A stretch of 64,000 nucleotides of DNA, taken from contig CP015606.1 in assembly GCA_002284915.1 (NCBI GenBank), forward strand, positions 930,001-994,000, written 5' to 3'. Below the pieces are notes generated by a model. It was not told where the DNA came from. It did no database searches and was given only the letters and a program-made list of their open reading frames with translations. Of this stretch, positions 26,991-35,456 are shown piece after piece. Every line of letters begins with the position of its first letter. The first letter of the stretch is position 1. A program made the translations under genes and the position numbers. This DNA is from Actinobacteria bacterium IMCC26077 (lineage in GTDB: Bacteria > Actinomycetota > Actinomycetes > Nanopelagicales > Nanopelagicaceae).

Positions 26991-27979
26991 ATGTTTCGCT
27001 CCCAGAAGCTAGGTCCAACCGGTTCATCAAATGGGGCTGCGGCAATGAGGTAACCCTCATCATCAACAGTGATTGCCAATTGTGGCAGAGGGCGGGCGGC
27101 GGGGCCAAAGATAACTTTCGCTCCGGTCGGTACATCGAAAGTGGATTGATGGCATGGGCAGAGCAGGTGCTTAGTCGTCTGCTCGTAAAGTGCAACTGGA
27201 CAACCCATATGGGAGCAAATCTTGGAGAAGGCGATGATGCCCTCATGAGTCCAAGCCATCCGCTCTTCGGAGAGTTTGAGCTCTGATGGGCGGACGCGAA
27301 TGAGAATTGCTGCATCCTTTGCGATGTCAGAGAGTTTGCGGTGCTCAGGATCCTTAATCTCAGGGAGGACGTGCGCGATTGCGCCAACCTCAAGATCTTC
27401 TGGCCGGAGCGGACGATTACCTGGATCGGTCACGACTCGGATTCCCTTATCCCAGGTCGTCTTGAGGAGCGATTGTTCCGGTAGCGGACCTAAATCACGG
27501 AGCAAGATGAGAGGGGAGAGGCCTACCAAGCCCAGGGCTAAGCCGAGACTTCTCTTGATTAATGAACGGCGGCCGAGCTGAACTTTTCCAGCCTCCTCCT
27601 TCACCGTTTCGACAAAGGAGGCGCGATCTTCATCGCTTGATCGCATCTCATGTCGTTGGGCAATGACCTCTTCATCTGGCATCAACGTCTTGGCCCAATG
27701 GACAGCGCCAGCGCCGATGAAGAAGAGAGCCAATCCAAGACCGGTACCGATACCTAATTGATGAGCGTTGGTGTTCCCCAGCAGCGGTAGGAAGACGAAA
27801 ACATCGGTAGGAATCCAGATGAATGAATAAATAAAGAGAAGCGTTCCCGCTGCCGAGAGGAGAAAGAGAATGGAGACTTGGCGTTCAGCGCGCTTCTCCG
27901 CCGCAGGATCAGTGTCAGCTTTGCGATGGACGTGATGCGGCAACCCTGGATCTGCAAGCGGTTCGAGTTCTGTGGACAT
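26987..27979 (-). CDS. qcrA: Rieske iron-sulfur subunit (QcrA)
   Basis: A 330-aa actinobacterial Rieske subunit with three N-terminal transmembrane helices (about 35-55, 70-92 and 145-165) and a C-terminal [2Fe-2S] domain. The cluster ligands are in CSHMGCPVALYE (about 258-263) and CPCHQSTFDVPTG (about 276-281): Cys-His and Cys-His. It follows qcrC by about 18 bp and overlaps the qcrB start. The three-helix architecture is characteristic of Actinomycetota. Confidence 0.96.
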   Translation of the reverse strand: MSTELEPLADPGLPHHVHRKADTDPAAEKRAERQVSILFLLSAAGTLLFIYSFIWIPTDVFVFLPLLGNTNAHQLGIGTGLGLALFFIGAGAVHWAKTLMPDEEVIAQRHEMRSSDEDRASFVETVKEEAGKVQLGRRSLIKRSLGLALGLVGLSPLILLRDLGPLPEQSLLKTTWDKGIRVVTDPGNRPLRPEDLEVGAIAHVLPEIKDPEHRKLSDIAKDAAILIRVRPSELKLSEERMAWTHEGIIAFSKICSHMGCPVALYEQTTKHLLCPCHQSTFDVPTGAKVIFGPAARPLPQLAITVDDEGYLIAAAPFDEPVGPSFWERNI

Positions 27980-27997
27980 TTCTCGTCGTTTCCCCTC

Positions 27998-28795
27998 TTA
28001 GCGAGCTTTCGTCGCTAGCCATACTGCAATGCCGATAAGAGAGCCGAGACCAAGAACCCAACCAAGTAGACCTTCGGTTACTGGCCCGACCTTTCCAAGT
28101 GAAGCGCCACCGTAGGAGCCCTCACTCTCAACAGATTTGATCCACTTGATGATGGAGAGTTTCTCTTCAGGGGTAATAGCTTGATCACCAAAGACTGGCA
28201 TCGCTTGCGGTCCAGTGATCATCGCTTCGTAAATATGCACTGGTTCTACACCCATCAAGGTTGGTGCATATTTACCTGCAGTGAGTGCGCCACCTTGTGC
28301 AGCTGCGTTATGGCACATCGCGCAATTGGTTCGGAAGAGTTCGCCACCCTCTGCAACATTTCCATCGCGCTCGTAATTCAATTGTTCCGCGGTAGGGATT
28401 GCAGGCCCTGGGGCCAAACTCGCAACATATGCAGCAAGCGCAGCTATCTCCTCAGGGGAGTAGACCGGCTTTTTCCGCATTGCTTGCTGGCTCATGTCGG
28501 CCATCGGCATTCGACCAGTCGCTACTTGGAAATCAACTGATGCAGCGCCCACCCCAATTAGTGAGGGAGCGATTCCACTACCTTCCGCATTTAAACCGTG
28601 GCATGAAGAACAGCCGCGCATGAAGATGTTCTTACCTTCTTCAATGAGCGCCGAGCGCGCATTGCTTGCAGTTGCATTATCCGGAGTTGCCGCGATCGAA
28701 TAGATGCCACCGATTAGAAAGAGGGCAACTACCAACATTCCAGGGGCCATTGCGCGATGTCGTCGCTTGCCAGAAATCCATTTAAATAGCGCCAT
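27998..28795 (-). CDS. qcrC: Diheme cytochrome c subunit (QcrC)
   Basis: A 265-aa cytochrome cc of the bc1-aa3 supercomplex, passing electrons directly to CuA without a soluble cytochrome c. It has an N-terminal helix (about 15-33), two class-I haem domains with CSSCH (about 62) and CAMCH (about 165), and a C-terminal helix anchored by SLIGIAVWLATKAR. The ATG at 28795 is used; the longer frame to 28840 overlaps ctaE. The gap to ctaE is only 5 bases. Confidence 0.95.
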   Translation of the reverse strand: MALFKWISGKRRHRAMAPGMLVVALFLIGGIYSIAATPDNATASNARSALIEEGKNIFMRGCSSCHGLNAEGSGIAPSLIGVGAASVDFQVATGRMPMADMSQQAMRKKPVYSPEEIAALAAYVASLAPGPAIPTAEQLNYERDGNVAEGGELFRTNCAMCHNAAAQGGALTAGKYAPTLMGVEPVHIYEAMITGPQAMPVFGDQAITPEEKLSIIKWIKSVESEGSYGGASLGKVGPVTEGLLGWVLGLGSLIGIAVWLATKAR

Positions 28796-28800
28796 AATTA

Positions 28801-29445
28801 TCACTTCACCAAGTAGATCGAGGCGAAGAGCGCGATCCACACAACATCGACGAAGTGCCAGTAATACGAGACCACGATTGCGGTAGTTGCCTGCTTATGG
28901 CCAAATTTTCGCGCGTAACTTGTTCGGATAAGAACGATGAGAAATGCGAGTAGCCCTCCGGTTACGTGGAGCCCGTGAAAGCCAGTGGTGATGTAGAAGA
29001 CGGAACCATAAGCATTTCCGCTCAAGGTAATTCCCTCGATAACTAGGTGCGCATACTCGTAAACCTGACCGGCGATGAAGAAGGCGCCCATCAGGAAGGT
29101 GAGGGCGAACCACTCGCGCATTCCCCACCCTGAGATTTTGAGCAAACTCCCATTGCGGCGAGGTTGATATCGCTCTGCAGCGAAGACCCCAAACTGACAG
29201 GTGACTGAACTCAACACCAAGATCGTCGTGTTGAGCGATGAGAACGGAATTGCCAATCTTTCGGTGTACTCAGCCCATACCTCTGGACCTTGCACCGATC
29301 GTGTCGTGAAGTACATCGCAAAGAGCGCCGCGAAGAACATCAATTCGCTGGAGAGCCACACGATCGTGCCCACTGCAACGAGATTCGGGCGAGTGGAGCT
29401 CGCGTGGAAGGAGTCCTGCTCGTGGGTCTGGGTTGAGGCCGCCAT
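28801..29445 (-). CDS. ctaE: Cytochrome c oxidase subunit III (CtaE)
   Basis: A 214-aa five-helix subunit III. It contains the family segments [20 protein letters not shown] (about 30-48), [12 protein letters not shown] (about 150) and [21 protein letters not shown] at the C-terminus (given here in parts: [12 protein letters not shown]). It leads the minus-strand operon ctaE-qcrC-qcrA-qcrB. AATAAT (plus 29453-29458) lies 7 bases before the ATG, suggesting a leaderless start. Confidence 0.96.
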   Translation of the reverse strand: MAASTQTHEQDSFHASSTRPNLVAVGTIVWLSSELMFFAALFAMYFTTRSVQGPEVWAEYTERLAIPFSSLNTTILVLSSVTCQFGVFAAERYQPRRNGSLLKISGWGMREWFALTFLMGAFFIAGQVYEYAHLVIEGITLSGNAYGSVFYITTGFHGLHVTGGLLAFLIVLIRTSYARKFGHKQATTAIVVSYYWHFVDVVWIALFASIYLVK

Positions 29446-29566
29446 GGGCGCGATTATTCCCGATTTTTGGGGGCAGTATGGAGTTTTTGGGGGAGCGCTA
29501 GGGGGTCAAAAGAGGGTGAATCTCATCACGCGAGGGATAAGCACAGGTGCGAGTTAGGATAGGGAT
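29446..29566. promoter_or_regulatory. Divergent promoter region of ctaE operon and receiver-like gene
   Basis: AATAAT on the minus strand lies 7 bases from the ctaE ATG and TAGGAT on the plus strand (29555-29560) lies 6 bases from the ATG at 29567. Between them the sequence TTTTTGGGGG occurs twice (29464-29473 and 29484-29493) with exact 20-bp spacing, a possible pair of regulator sites on one face of the helix. Confidence 0.5.
29464..29493 (+). repeat. Two TTTTTGGGGG direct repeats, 20-bp period
   Basis: Identical decamers at 29464-29473 and 29484-29493 in the intergenic region upstream of ctaE. A third G-run (29501-29505) follows without the T-run. Two helical turns separate the copies, so a dimeric regulator could bind both. 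Confidence 0.55.
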
Positions 29567-30007
29567 ATGGCCGAACATTCCGCTCCTGCCCCTGCAGCCT
29601 TGATAGTCCTCGTCTACTCCGATAACGCTCTCGTTCGAGCAGCGGTTGGGCGGGCCATCACCCCTGCTCCTGCCGCTGATATCGCCCCAGTAATAATCAA
29701 GGAATTCGCTACCGCCGACGCCTTAAAGGAGTACTTCAATGACAAGGGGCAGGCAGATCTGATGATTCTCGATGGCGAAGCGACCCCGGTGGGAGGCCTA
29801 GGCCTCGCCCGTGAGATCAAAGATGAGATCTACCACGCCCCTTCGACGATCGGCATTATCGGTCGAGAGGCCGACCGGTGGCTGGCGACCTGGGCGAAGG
29901 TCGATGGGATTGTGCTTCACCCGATAGACCCACGTTCATTAGCCCGCGAATGTGCCGCGCTCTTGCGCTCCTCGACAATTGCACCAACTGCAGCGCCATC
30001 CCACTAA
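29567..30007 (+). CDS. Stand-alone receiver-like protein (atypical response regulator domain)
   Basis: A 146-aa protein with a CheY-like alternating fold: LIVLVYSDNALVRAAV (beta1 and acidic loop), ADLMILDGEATPVGG (beta3 with the candidate phospho-acceptor Asp about 70) and VDGIVLHPIDPRSLARE, where the conserved Lys-Pro of receivers reads His-Pro. It has no output domain. A leaderless-type TAGGAT stands 6 bases before the ATG, and it is divergent from ctaE. Similar genes between ctaE and trpD occur in other actinobacteria. Loss of the Lys suggests it does not respond to phosphorylation in the usual way. Confidence 0.7.
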   Translation: MAEHSAPAPAALIVLVYSDNALVRAAVGRAITPAPAADIAPVIIKEFATADALKEYFNDKGQADLMILDGEATPVGGLGLAREIKDEIYHAPSTIGIIGREADRWLATWAKVDGIVLHPIDPRSLARECAALLRSSTIAPTAAPSH

Positions 30008-30020
30008 TTGCAGTGACCCG

Positions 30021-31061
30021 ATGACCTTTACTTCGTGGCTCGGCTATGTAGCAAAGCTCCGCGCAGGCGAAGAGTTAACTCAGAGTGAAAGCCGCGCGCT
30101 CATGGAGGAGATCCTCTCTGGGGCCCGAAGCCAAGAAGAGATCGTCGAGTTTCTCACTCTCCACACCGCTAAGGGCGGGACCGCCACCGAGGTTTCCGGA
30201 TTCATTGAGGCTATGTACGAACATGCCGCACCAATTTCAATTCCAGAGCGCGCAGTAGACACAGTAGGTACTGGTGGCGATGGTTTTCACACCATCAATA
30301 TCTCCACAGCCTCTGCCATTGTTGCCGCAGCGGCCGGGGCTAGGGTCATCAAACATGGCAATCGCGCTGCAACATCACAATCAGGTGCAGCCGATGTCTT
30401 AGAGGCTCTTGGTATCAAAATTGATCTTGATGGAAAACAGACCGCAGCCCTTGTTGATGAAATCGACATTGGATTCTGTTTTGCTCCGATGTTCCACAGC
30501 GCAATGCGCCACGCTGGACCTGCCCGTAAATCATTGAGTTTTCCGACTATCTTCAACATTTTAGGACCGCTTTCGAATCCCGCTAAGCCGCGCGCATCTG
30601 CGATTGGGGTTTCGAAAGCTGAGATGTTCCCGATTGTTGCTGAAGTCTTGCGAGCCAGAGGAGTTGATGCGCTCGTCTTTCGCGGAATGGAAGGGCTCGA
30701 TGAAATTACGTTGGGCGGCAAGAGCGAGCTCTACCTGATTGGCGATGGTCGCTCTCGATTGATTGAGATCGACCCGATTGATTGGGGCATAACACGATCA
30801 CCACTTGAGTCGTTACGAGGAGGTAAGGCCGAAGAGAATGCGCGCCACTTGCGAAATATTTTACGTGGCGCCACTGGACCCATGCGTGATGTCGTGCTTC
30901 TCAACGCAGCTGCAACCCTCATAGCGTTTGATGGTGTGGTTCCAGAGGAAGATGTGAATGAGCGATTCACCGCTGCGCTCGTGCGGGTAGCTGATGCGAT
31001 TGATTCGGGTCGTGCTACAACTCTGCTCGACCGGTGGGCGCAACGCTCTCATCAGGTTTAG
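30021..31061 (+). CDS. trpD: Anthranilate phosphoribosyltransferase TrpD
   Basis: A 346-aa enzyme of tryptophan synthesis that joins anthranilate to PRPP. The PRPP loop is DTVGTGGDGFHTINISTASA (about 80-100), followed by KHGNRAATSQSGAADVLEALG (shown here in parts: KHGNRAATSQSG) and a metal-site region RGMEGLDEITLGGKS. The ATG at 30021 is used; the frame is open upstream but overlaps the previous gene. No other trp genes are in the window, so the pathway is dispersed. Its 3' end overlaps the convergent nuclease gene by 47 bp. Confidence 0.95.
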   Translation: MTFTSWLGYVAKLRAGEELTQSESRALMEEILSGARSQEEIVEFLTLHTAKGGTATEVSGFIEAMYEHAAPISIPERAVDTVGTGGDGFHTINISTASAIVAAAAGARVIKHGNRAATSQSGAADVLEALGIKIDLDGKQTAALVDEIDIGFCFAPMFHSAMRHAGPARKSLSFPTIFNILGPLSNPAKPRASAIGVSKAEMFPIVAEVLRARGVDALVFRGMEGLDEITLGGKSELYLIGDGRSRLIEIDPIDWGITRSPLESLRGGKAEENARHLRNILRGATGPMRDVVLLNAAATLIAFDGVVPEEDVNERFTAALVRVADAIDSGRATTLLDRWAQRSHQV

Positions 31062-32802
31062 CGAGTTTTTCGACCTTATTTTTATGAAATCCGGCGCCAT
31101 AAGTGGGCAGGTGCCATTCGCCGCTGATTCGAAGTGGACGGGCAGAATTATCGGAGGCCCACCGCATCAACATCTCGACCTCTTCAGGGGTTGAATGCGG
31201 AAAGAGGAGATCACTCGCGATCGATTCACTTTCTTGTGCGATGAGAAATTGGAGTGCGGAGGGCACCTCATCTCTTGAGGTGATGGAGATTGAAGAGCGT
31301 AACCGTCCTCGTTGGATATGGGCCACTTCGATCGTTTCATCGTTTTCGCCAAACTTCGCGACAATTAACTCTTCCAGTGATGAGAAAGATCTCAAGTTTT
31401 CTGCACGCGCGAAGCCCCGAAGGTACGCAGTGAGTTGGTTCCGCACATTTGCTGCCTCTTCAAAGCGCTCCTCGCGTGAAAGGTGCGAGATTCGTTCGAA
31501 GAGCTGGGTTACGACATCTCCAGCATGGTATGAGAGATGTGAATCGACCGTTGAGACAACTACTCCATATTCAGCCTCTGATGTTGCCCCGATACATGGC
31601 GCCGAGCATTTCTTCAGGTCAAGGAGGATGCATGCGCTCGCTTTGGGAATTGTCGCCGCTGTGATTCGTGGAGTGCATTGACGAATCGAAGTTGCGCTAT
31701 GGAGAGCTTCACGTGCGAGATCGGCATCGATGCGGCCGCCGAAGGGTCCGATTGCGCTCACATCTGGGGACAATCGAGAGTGCCCTTTGGTAATGGTTAA
31801 TCGCGGAAATTTTTCGTCGGTCAAGGTGAGCCAGAGAGTGCGTTCTTGAAATTTCGATCGCCGGTTATATCGAGGTGCATGAGTTTGAATCATTCGAAGC
31901 TCGCGGACTTGAGCGTCGATAAGCGTCGGGGTGGGCAGCGCTTCGATCCGCGAAGTGAGTGAGATCATCTCGCGCATTCGTGTTCGAGTTTCGGAAGCTG
32001 AGAAGTAGGTCATGACCCGCTTCCGAATATTTTTTGAGATGCCGATGTAGAGCGGCTTATCTTCTTTATCGCGAAATATGTAGAGGCCAGTGCTACTTGG
32101 TAGTTCATCAGCAAGGGAGCGCTTTGAGCGCTCTTGCTGCGAGAGCGGGTGTGAGAAGTTCTGGAGATCTTCGAGGGTTTCGACGCCAACATTTCCGAGT
32201 CGCTCGAGAAGTCGATAGAAGATCTCGACTGTGGCTCGCGCATCGTCGAGTGCCCGGTGGGTAGGCGGCTCTGCTAGGCCGAAGTACTGTGCAAGGGTGC
32301 CCAGTTTTACATTGGGAGTTTCATCGCGAGTCAAGGTTTTACGGGCGATCTTTACTGTGTCGAGGACTCGAAAATTCGGCCACGGGTAGGAGAAGGTATC
32401 TGCCGCCGCTTTGAGGAATCCGATATCAAAGGGGGCGTTATGCGCGATGAGGATCGTTTCATCAGCGCCACCACAGAATTCGAGAAAAGCAGGGAGAACC
32501 TCTTGGAATAGCGGAGCGGGTGCGACCATCGCATCGGTAATTCCCGTAAGAACAGTGATAAATGGGGGGATGGGTGAGCCTGGATTGACGAGGGTATGGA
32601 ACTCGCCGAGTACTTCGCCCCCTCGAATCTTCACAGCTCCGATTTCAGTAATCATTGCCCCGCTGGCAGGGGAGGTTCCGGTGGTTTCGAGGTCTACCAC
32701 GACGAAGGTGCCGTGACGTAGCGGTACTCCGAGTTCATCAAAGCTCTGCTGGGCGGCTTTCGCTGTACTGGTTCGGTTGCTGGTTCGCGTGCTTGCTCTC
32801 AT
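31015..32802 (-). CDS. DnaQ-like 3'-5' exonuclease fused to UvrC-like GIY-YIG nuclease
   Basis: A 595-aa two-domain nuclease. The N-terminal DEDDh exonuclease has FVVVDLETTGTSP (about 33, Asp/Glu), LIAHNAPFDIGFL (about 117) and HRALDDARATVEIF (about 180, His/Asp). The central GIY-YIG domain starts near residue 240 with GLYIFRDKEDKPLYIGISKN and continues with conserved Arg and Glu (RKRVMTYF, LIDAQVRELRMI); the C-terminal part is UvrC/Cho-like without the UvrC HhH and RNase-H-like end. The same fusion is found next to trpD and the bc1 genes in mycobacteria (Rv2191). A role in DNA repair is inferred. Confidence 0.9.
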   Translation of the reverse strand: MRASTRTSNRTSTAKAAQQSFDELGVPLRHGTFVVVDLETTGTSPASGAMITEIGAVKIRGGEVLGEFHTLVNPGSPIPPFITVLTGITDAMVAPAPLFQEVLPAFLEFCGGADETILIAHNAPFDIGFLKAAADTFSYPWPNFRVLDTVKIARKTLTRDETPNVKLGTLAQYFGLAEPPTHRALDDARATVEIFYRLLERLGNVGVETLEDLQNFSHPLSQQERSKRSLADELPSSTGLYIFRDKEDKPLYIGISKNIRKRVMTYFSASETRTRMREMISLTSRIEALPTPTLIDAQVRELRMIQTHAPRYNRRSKFQERTLWLTLTDEKFPRLTITKGHSRLSPDVSAIGPFGGRIDADLAREALHSATSIRQCTPRITAATIPKASACILLDLKKCSAPCIGATSEAEYGVVVSTVDSHLSYHAGDVVTQLFERISHLSREERFEEAANVRNQLTAYLRGFARAENLRSFSSLEELIVAKFGENDETIEVAHIQRGRLRSSISITSRDEVPSALQFLIAQESESIASDLLFPHSTPEEVEMLMRWASDNSARPLRISGEWHLPTYGAGFHKNKVEKLAKPDESVAPTGRAEL

Positions 32803-32864
32803 GGTGGGGTAAGCCTATGTTCTCATCCTGACATTTAGCGTGAGGGCTACCGAGGAGAGGCGAT
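32803..32864. promoter_or_regulatory. Divergent promoter gap between nuclease and Gfo/Idh genes
   Basis: On the minus strand TAGGCT lies 9 bases before the nuclease ATG. On the plus strand a strong GAGGAGAGG ribosome-binding site precedes the Gfo/Idh start. No other structure is seen in these 62 bp. Confidence 0.4.
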
Positions 32865-33845
32865 GTGATGAGCGAAAAGGTTCCACCAGTTCGTTGGGGG
32901 TTTATCGGCGCTGGAATGATTGCGAAGAAAGCGCTCTATCCCGCGTTGCTCAGATCGAAATGGGGGGAGATTTACGCGGTAGCCGGCAAGGATCCCGGGC
33001 GAGCAAAAGAGCTTTCACCAAGCGGGCGCATCTATACCGATTATCAAGCCCTCATTGACGACCCTAATGTTGAAGCAATTTATATCTCGCTACCTAACTC
33101 GTTACATATTCCTTGGTCGATAGCAGCGATGCGAGCTGGCAAAGATGTTCTCTGTGAGAAGCCAGTTGCAATGAATGCTCAGGAGGTGCGCGAAGCAACC
33201 TCTGTCGCCAAAGAAACTGGGCGACTATTTATGGAAGCGTCATGGAATAGATGGCATCCTCGAACCAAGCGTTTGGCTGAAATCGCTCATTCAGGTGAGA
33301 TTGGTCGGATTGAGCAAATCAAGACATGTTTTACTTACGATGGTCTACCTGATGAGAATATTCGGGCATTTCCGGAGCTCGGTGGTGGTGGGCTCTACGA
33401 CTTGGGGCCCTATTCAGTTGCAGCTCCAATTTGGTTGATGAATTTCGCACCGACTGAAATCACAAAAGCTGAAGTTGCGTGGCATCACAAGGGCAGCGAT
33501 GAGACGGTTCGAGTGGAGTTCACCATTGGGGGTGCGAAGGCTGAAGCGATGACCTCTATGAATGTTCCTTCGACGCTCTACTTCGAGGTATTCGGAAGCG
33601 AAGGCGCGGTCGTGATGGGCGGTAACGATGCCTTCAACTCCCATAATAATCCGAGCACGTTGGAGATTTACGGAAAACATGGAAAACGGGTTGAACAATT
33701 CGATGCCTGCGATCCGTACCAGTTAATGGCTGATGACTTTTCAAAGAAGGTACGTGGTCGAGATGATTGTTGGATCATGTCACTCGAGGAATCTCTTGTT
33801 TTTGCCGAATTCTTCGACGCTATCTTCGCAAAGATCAACAAGTGA
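32865..33845 (+). CDS. Gfo/Idh/MocA-family oxidoreductase (second copy)
   Basis: A 326-aa NAD(P)-dependent dehydrogenase with an N-terminal Rossmann segment RWGFIGAGMIAKKALYPAL, the cofactor/active-site motif LCEKPVAMNAQEV (about 100) and EASWNRWHPRTKRLAEI of the dimeric dihydrodiol/glucose-fructose oxidoreductase-like branch. GTG at 32865 or ATG at 32868 can serve as start; both follow GAGGAGAGG closely. It overlaps the downstream hydrolase gene by GTGA. It is not closely similar to the other Gfo/Idh gene in the window (3811-4833). The substrate is unknown. Confidence 0.88.
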   Translation: MMSEKVPPVRWGFIGAGMIAKKALYPALLRSKWGEIYAVAGKDPGRAKELSPSGRIYTDYQALIDDPNVEAIYISLPNSLHIPWSIAAMRAGKDVLCEKPVAMNAQEVREATSVAKETGRLFMEASWNRWHPRTKRLAEIAHSGEIGRIEQIKTCFTYDGLPDENIRAFPELGGGGLYDLGPYSVAAPIWLMNFAPTEITKAEVAWHHKGSDETVRVEFTIGGAKAEAMTSMNVPSTLYFEVFGSEGAVVMGGNDAFNSHNNPSTLEIYGKHGKRVEQFDACDPYQLMADDFSKKVRGRDDCWIMSLEESLVFAEFFDAIFAKINK

Positions 33846-34702
33846 TTCTGAGTTTGCGTGATGGTCGCGCGCTCGACTTCATCAGTAACGATTCCGCTTC
33901 CAAGAGCGCGATTCTCTTTCACCATGGCACTCCTGGCGAGTGTTCGCTCTGGTCGCCTTGGCTATCGGAGATAACAGATGTAGCGGCGATTGCAGCGAGC
34001 AGGCCAGGTTATGCCCTCAGCGATCGACGCAAAGGGCGAACTGTTGCTTCCGATGTGGAAGATCAAAGTGAACTTCTTGATCACCTCGGAATTGAGCGGT
34101 TTGTCTCGATCGGTTGGTCCGGTGGCGGACCGCACGCCATCAATATGACAAGAGATGATCGATGCGTAGGTGCGATTACCTTGGCTGGTGTGGGTGAATG
34201 GGGCCATGCGGACCTTGATTTCCTCGCCGGAATGGGGCCGGAGAATCATGAGGAATTCGGAGCTGCTTTAGCCGGGGAATCTGAGATTGAAAGGTGGATG
34301 GAGAAAAATGCGCCCGCCTTTGCTGCAGTCACAGGGGCAGACCTGATCGAGGCTTTTGGCGGCTTGATTGGCGAGGCCGACAAACGAGCGCTTACTGCTC
34401 GCGTTGCCGATCATGACGCCGCTTCTTATCGGCGCTCACTATCCGAGGGTTTCTATGGTTGGCTCGATGATGACCTTGCGTTCGTTCAGAATTTTGGATT
34501 TTCACTTGCGGAGATAGATAAGCCTGTGCTTGTCTGGCAAGGCGATGATGATTTCATGGTGCCTCGAGCGCATAGCCAATGGTTAGCCAAACATACCCCG
34601 ACTGCTCAATTGAATTTCGTTCCAGGCCATGGGCATATTTCTTTGGTGGAGGAGTATCGAGGAGAGATCCTCAATCAAGCGCGAAAGTTATTGCGAAGCT
34701 AG
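33842..34702 (+). CDS. Alpha/beta hydrolase
   Basis: A 286-aa alpha/beta-fold hydrolase. The oxyanion region is LFHHGTPGECSLW (about 25), the nucleophile elbow is IGWSGGGPHA (G-x-S-x-G, Ser about 98), the acid is in WQGDDDFMVP (about 235) and the His in VPGHGHISLVEE (about 262). A GTG start at 33842 overlaps the preceding stop (GTGA) and fits the start of the fold; the frame is open further up into the neighbouring gene. It is likely translationally coupled to the Gfo/Idh enzyme. The ester or epoxide substrate is not predictable. Confidence 0.87.
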   Translation: MILSLRDGRALDFISNDSASKSAILFHHGTPGECSLWSPWLSEITDVAAIAASRPGYALSDRRKGRTVASDVEDQSELLDHLGIERFVSIGWSGGGPHAINMTRDDRCVGAITLAGVGEWGHADLDFLAGMGPENHEEFGAALAGESEIERWMEKNAPAFAAVTGADLIEAFGGLIGEADKRALTARVADHDAASYRRSLSEGFYGWLDDDLAFVQNFGFSLAEIDKPVLVWQGDDDFMVPRAHSQWLAKHTPTAQLNFVPGHGHISLVEEYRGEILNQARKLLRS

Positions 34703-35433
34703 TCGGCTACACGAGGTGGGATGATTACCGCGCTTGGCGATAAGCGGTGGGCACCGAATTTGTTAATGTGCGAATCTTTTGGATAGCCAATAGCAAGTCC
34801 CGTGAGTAGCTTGTAATCCTTGGGTACATCAAATTCTTTCCTAATAACATCATCCCAAATAATCACCGCACCTTGTAAGCAGGTTCCAAGTCCGCGAGCA
34901 TGCGCAGAGAGAATGAGATTTTGCAACATCAAGCCCGCATCATTGGCAGCGAAGATATGCAAACTTTTGTGAATGTAGATAAATAGTTCGACGGGGGCAC
35001 CGAAGAACTCATAGTTCTTCGCCCACTGCTCATCACGGGCTTTCCTGTCTCCTCGAGCAACACCAATCCAACTATAAAGCTCTTTGCCCACTCGCTCCGC
35101 GCGCGGTTTGAGCTCGGGGACGTAAGGGCGAGCCATTAATCGGTGACTTGTTGGAAGCCCGGCGCCAGTCAGTAGCAACTTGATTTTGGTGAAGATATTT
35201 CCATTGCGAAACTTTGAAAGCTTCGACCAGCGACGGGAGAATTCAGCGCTGATTCGATCTTTTCTCTCGCCGGTAGCGACACAGACTTTGAATGGACGGG
35301 TGTTTGACCAGCTTGGAGCAGTCAAGGAATCAGCAATGAGCTCTTCAATCAAAGCCTCTTCTACGAGAATATTCGAGAAGTCTCTGGTCGTACGCCGGCT
35401 TGCCAAAAAATGGGAGAAATCGGAAGTACTCAC
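34699..35433 (-). CDS. Nitroreductase-family FMN protein
   Basis: A 244-aa flavin-dependent reductase. The family signature is present: SRRTTRDFSNILVEEALIEEL near the N-terminus (Arg residues for FMN phosphate; quoted as RRTTRDFSN) and APSWSNTRPF (about 38), and the C-terminal AHARGLGTCLQGAVIIWDD with LLTGLAIGYPKD. It starts with GTG and its stop overlaps the convergent hydrolase by 4 bases. It is divergent from a secreted protein gene, sharing a symmetric promoter element. Confidence 0.88.
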   Translation of the reverse strand: MSTSDFSHFLASRRTTRDFSNILVEEALIEELIADSLTAPSWSNTRPFKVCVATGERKDRISAEFSRRWSKLSKFRNGNIFTKIKLLLTGAGLPTSHRLMARPYVPELKPRAERVGKELYSWIGVARGDRKARDEQWAKNYEFFGAPVELFIYIHKSLHIFAANDAGLMLQNLILSAHARGLGTCLQGAVIIWDDVIRKEFDVPKDYKLLTGLAIGYPKDSHINKFGAHRLSPSAVIIPPRVAD

Positions 35434-35456
35434 TTTAAAAGTCTAGCCTAGGGGGA
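35434..35456. promoter_or_regulatory. Symmetric -10 element shared by two divergent genes
   Basis: The heptamer TAGCCTA (35444-35450) reads TAGCCT on the plus strand, 7 bases before the ATG at 35457, and TAGGCT on the minus strand, 11 bases before the nitroreductase GTG at 35433. The whole gap is only 23 bp, so both transcripts would have to start from overlapping DNA. Confidence 0.55.

Noticed and set aside
26974-27393. 139-codon frame antiparallel or shifted within qcrA
   Set aside because: It shares its place with the Rieske domain, whose Cys-His ligands are intact in the other frame.
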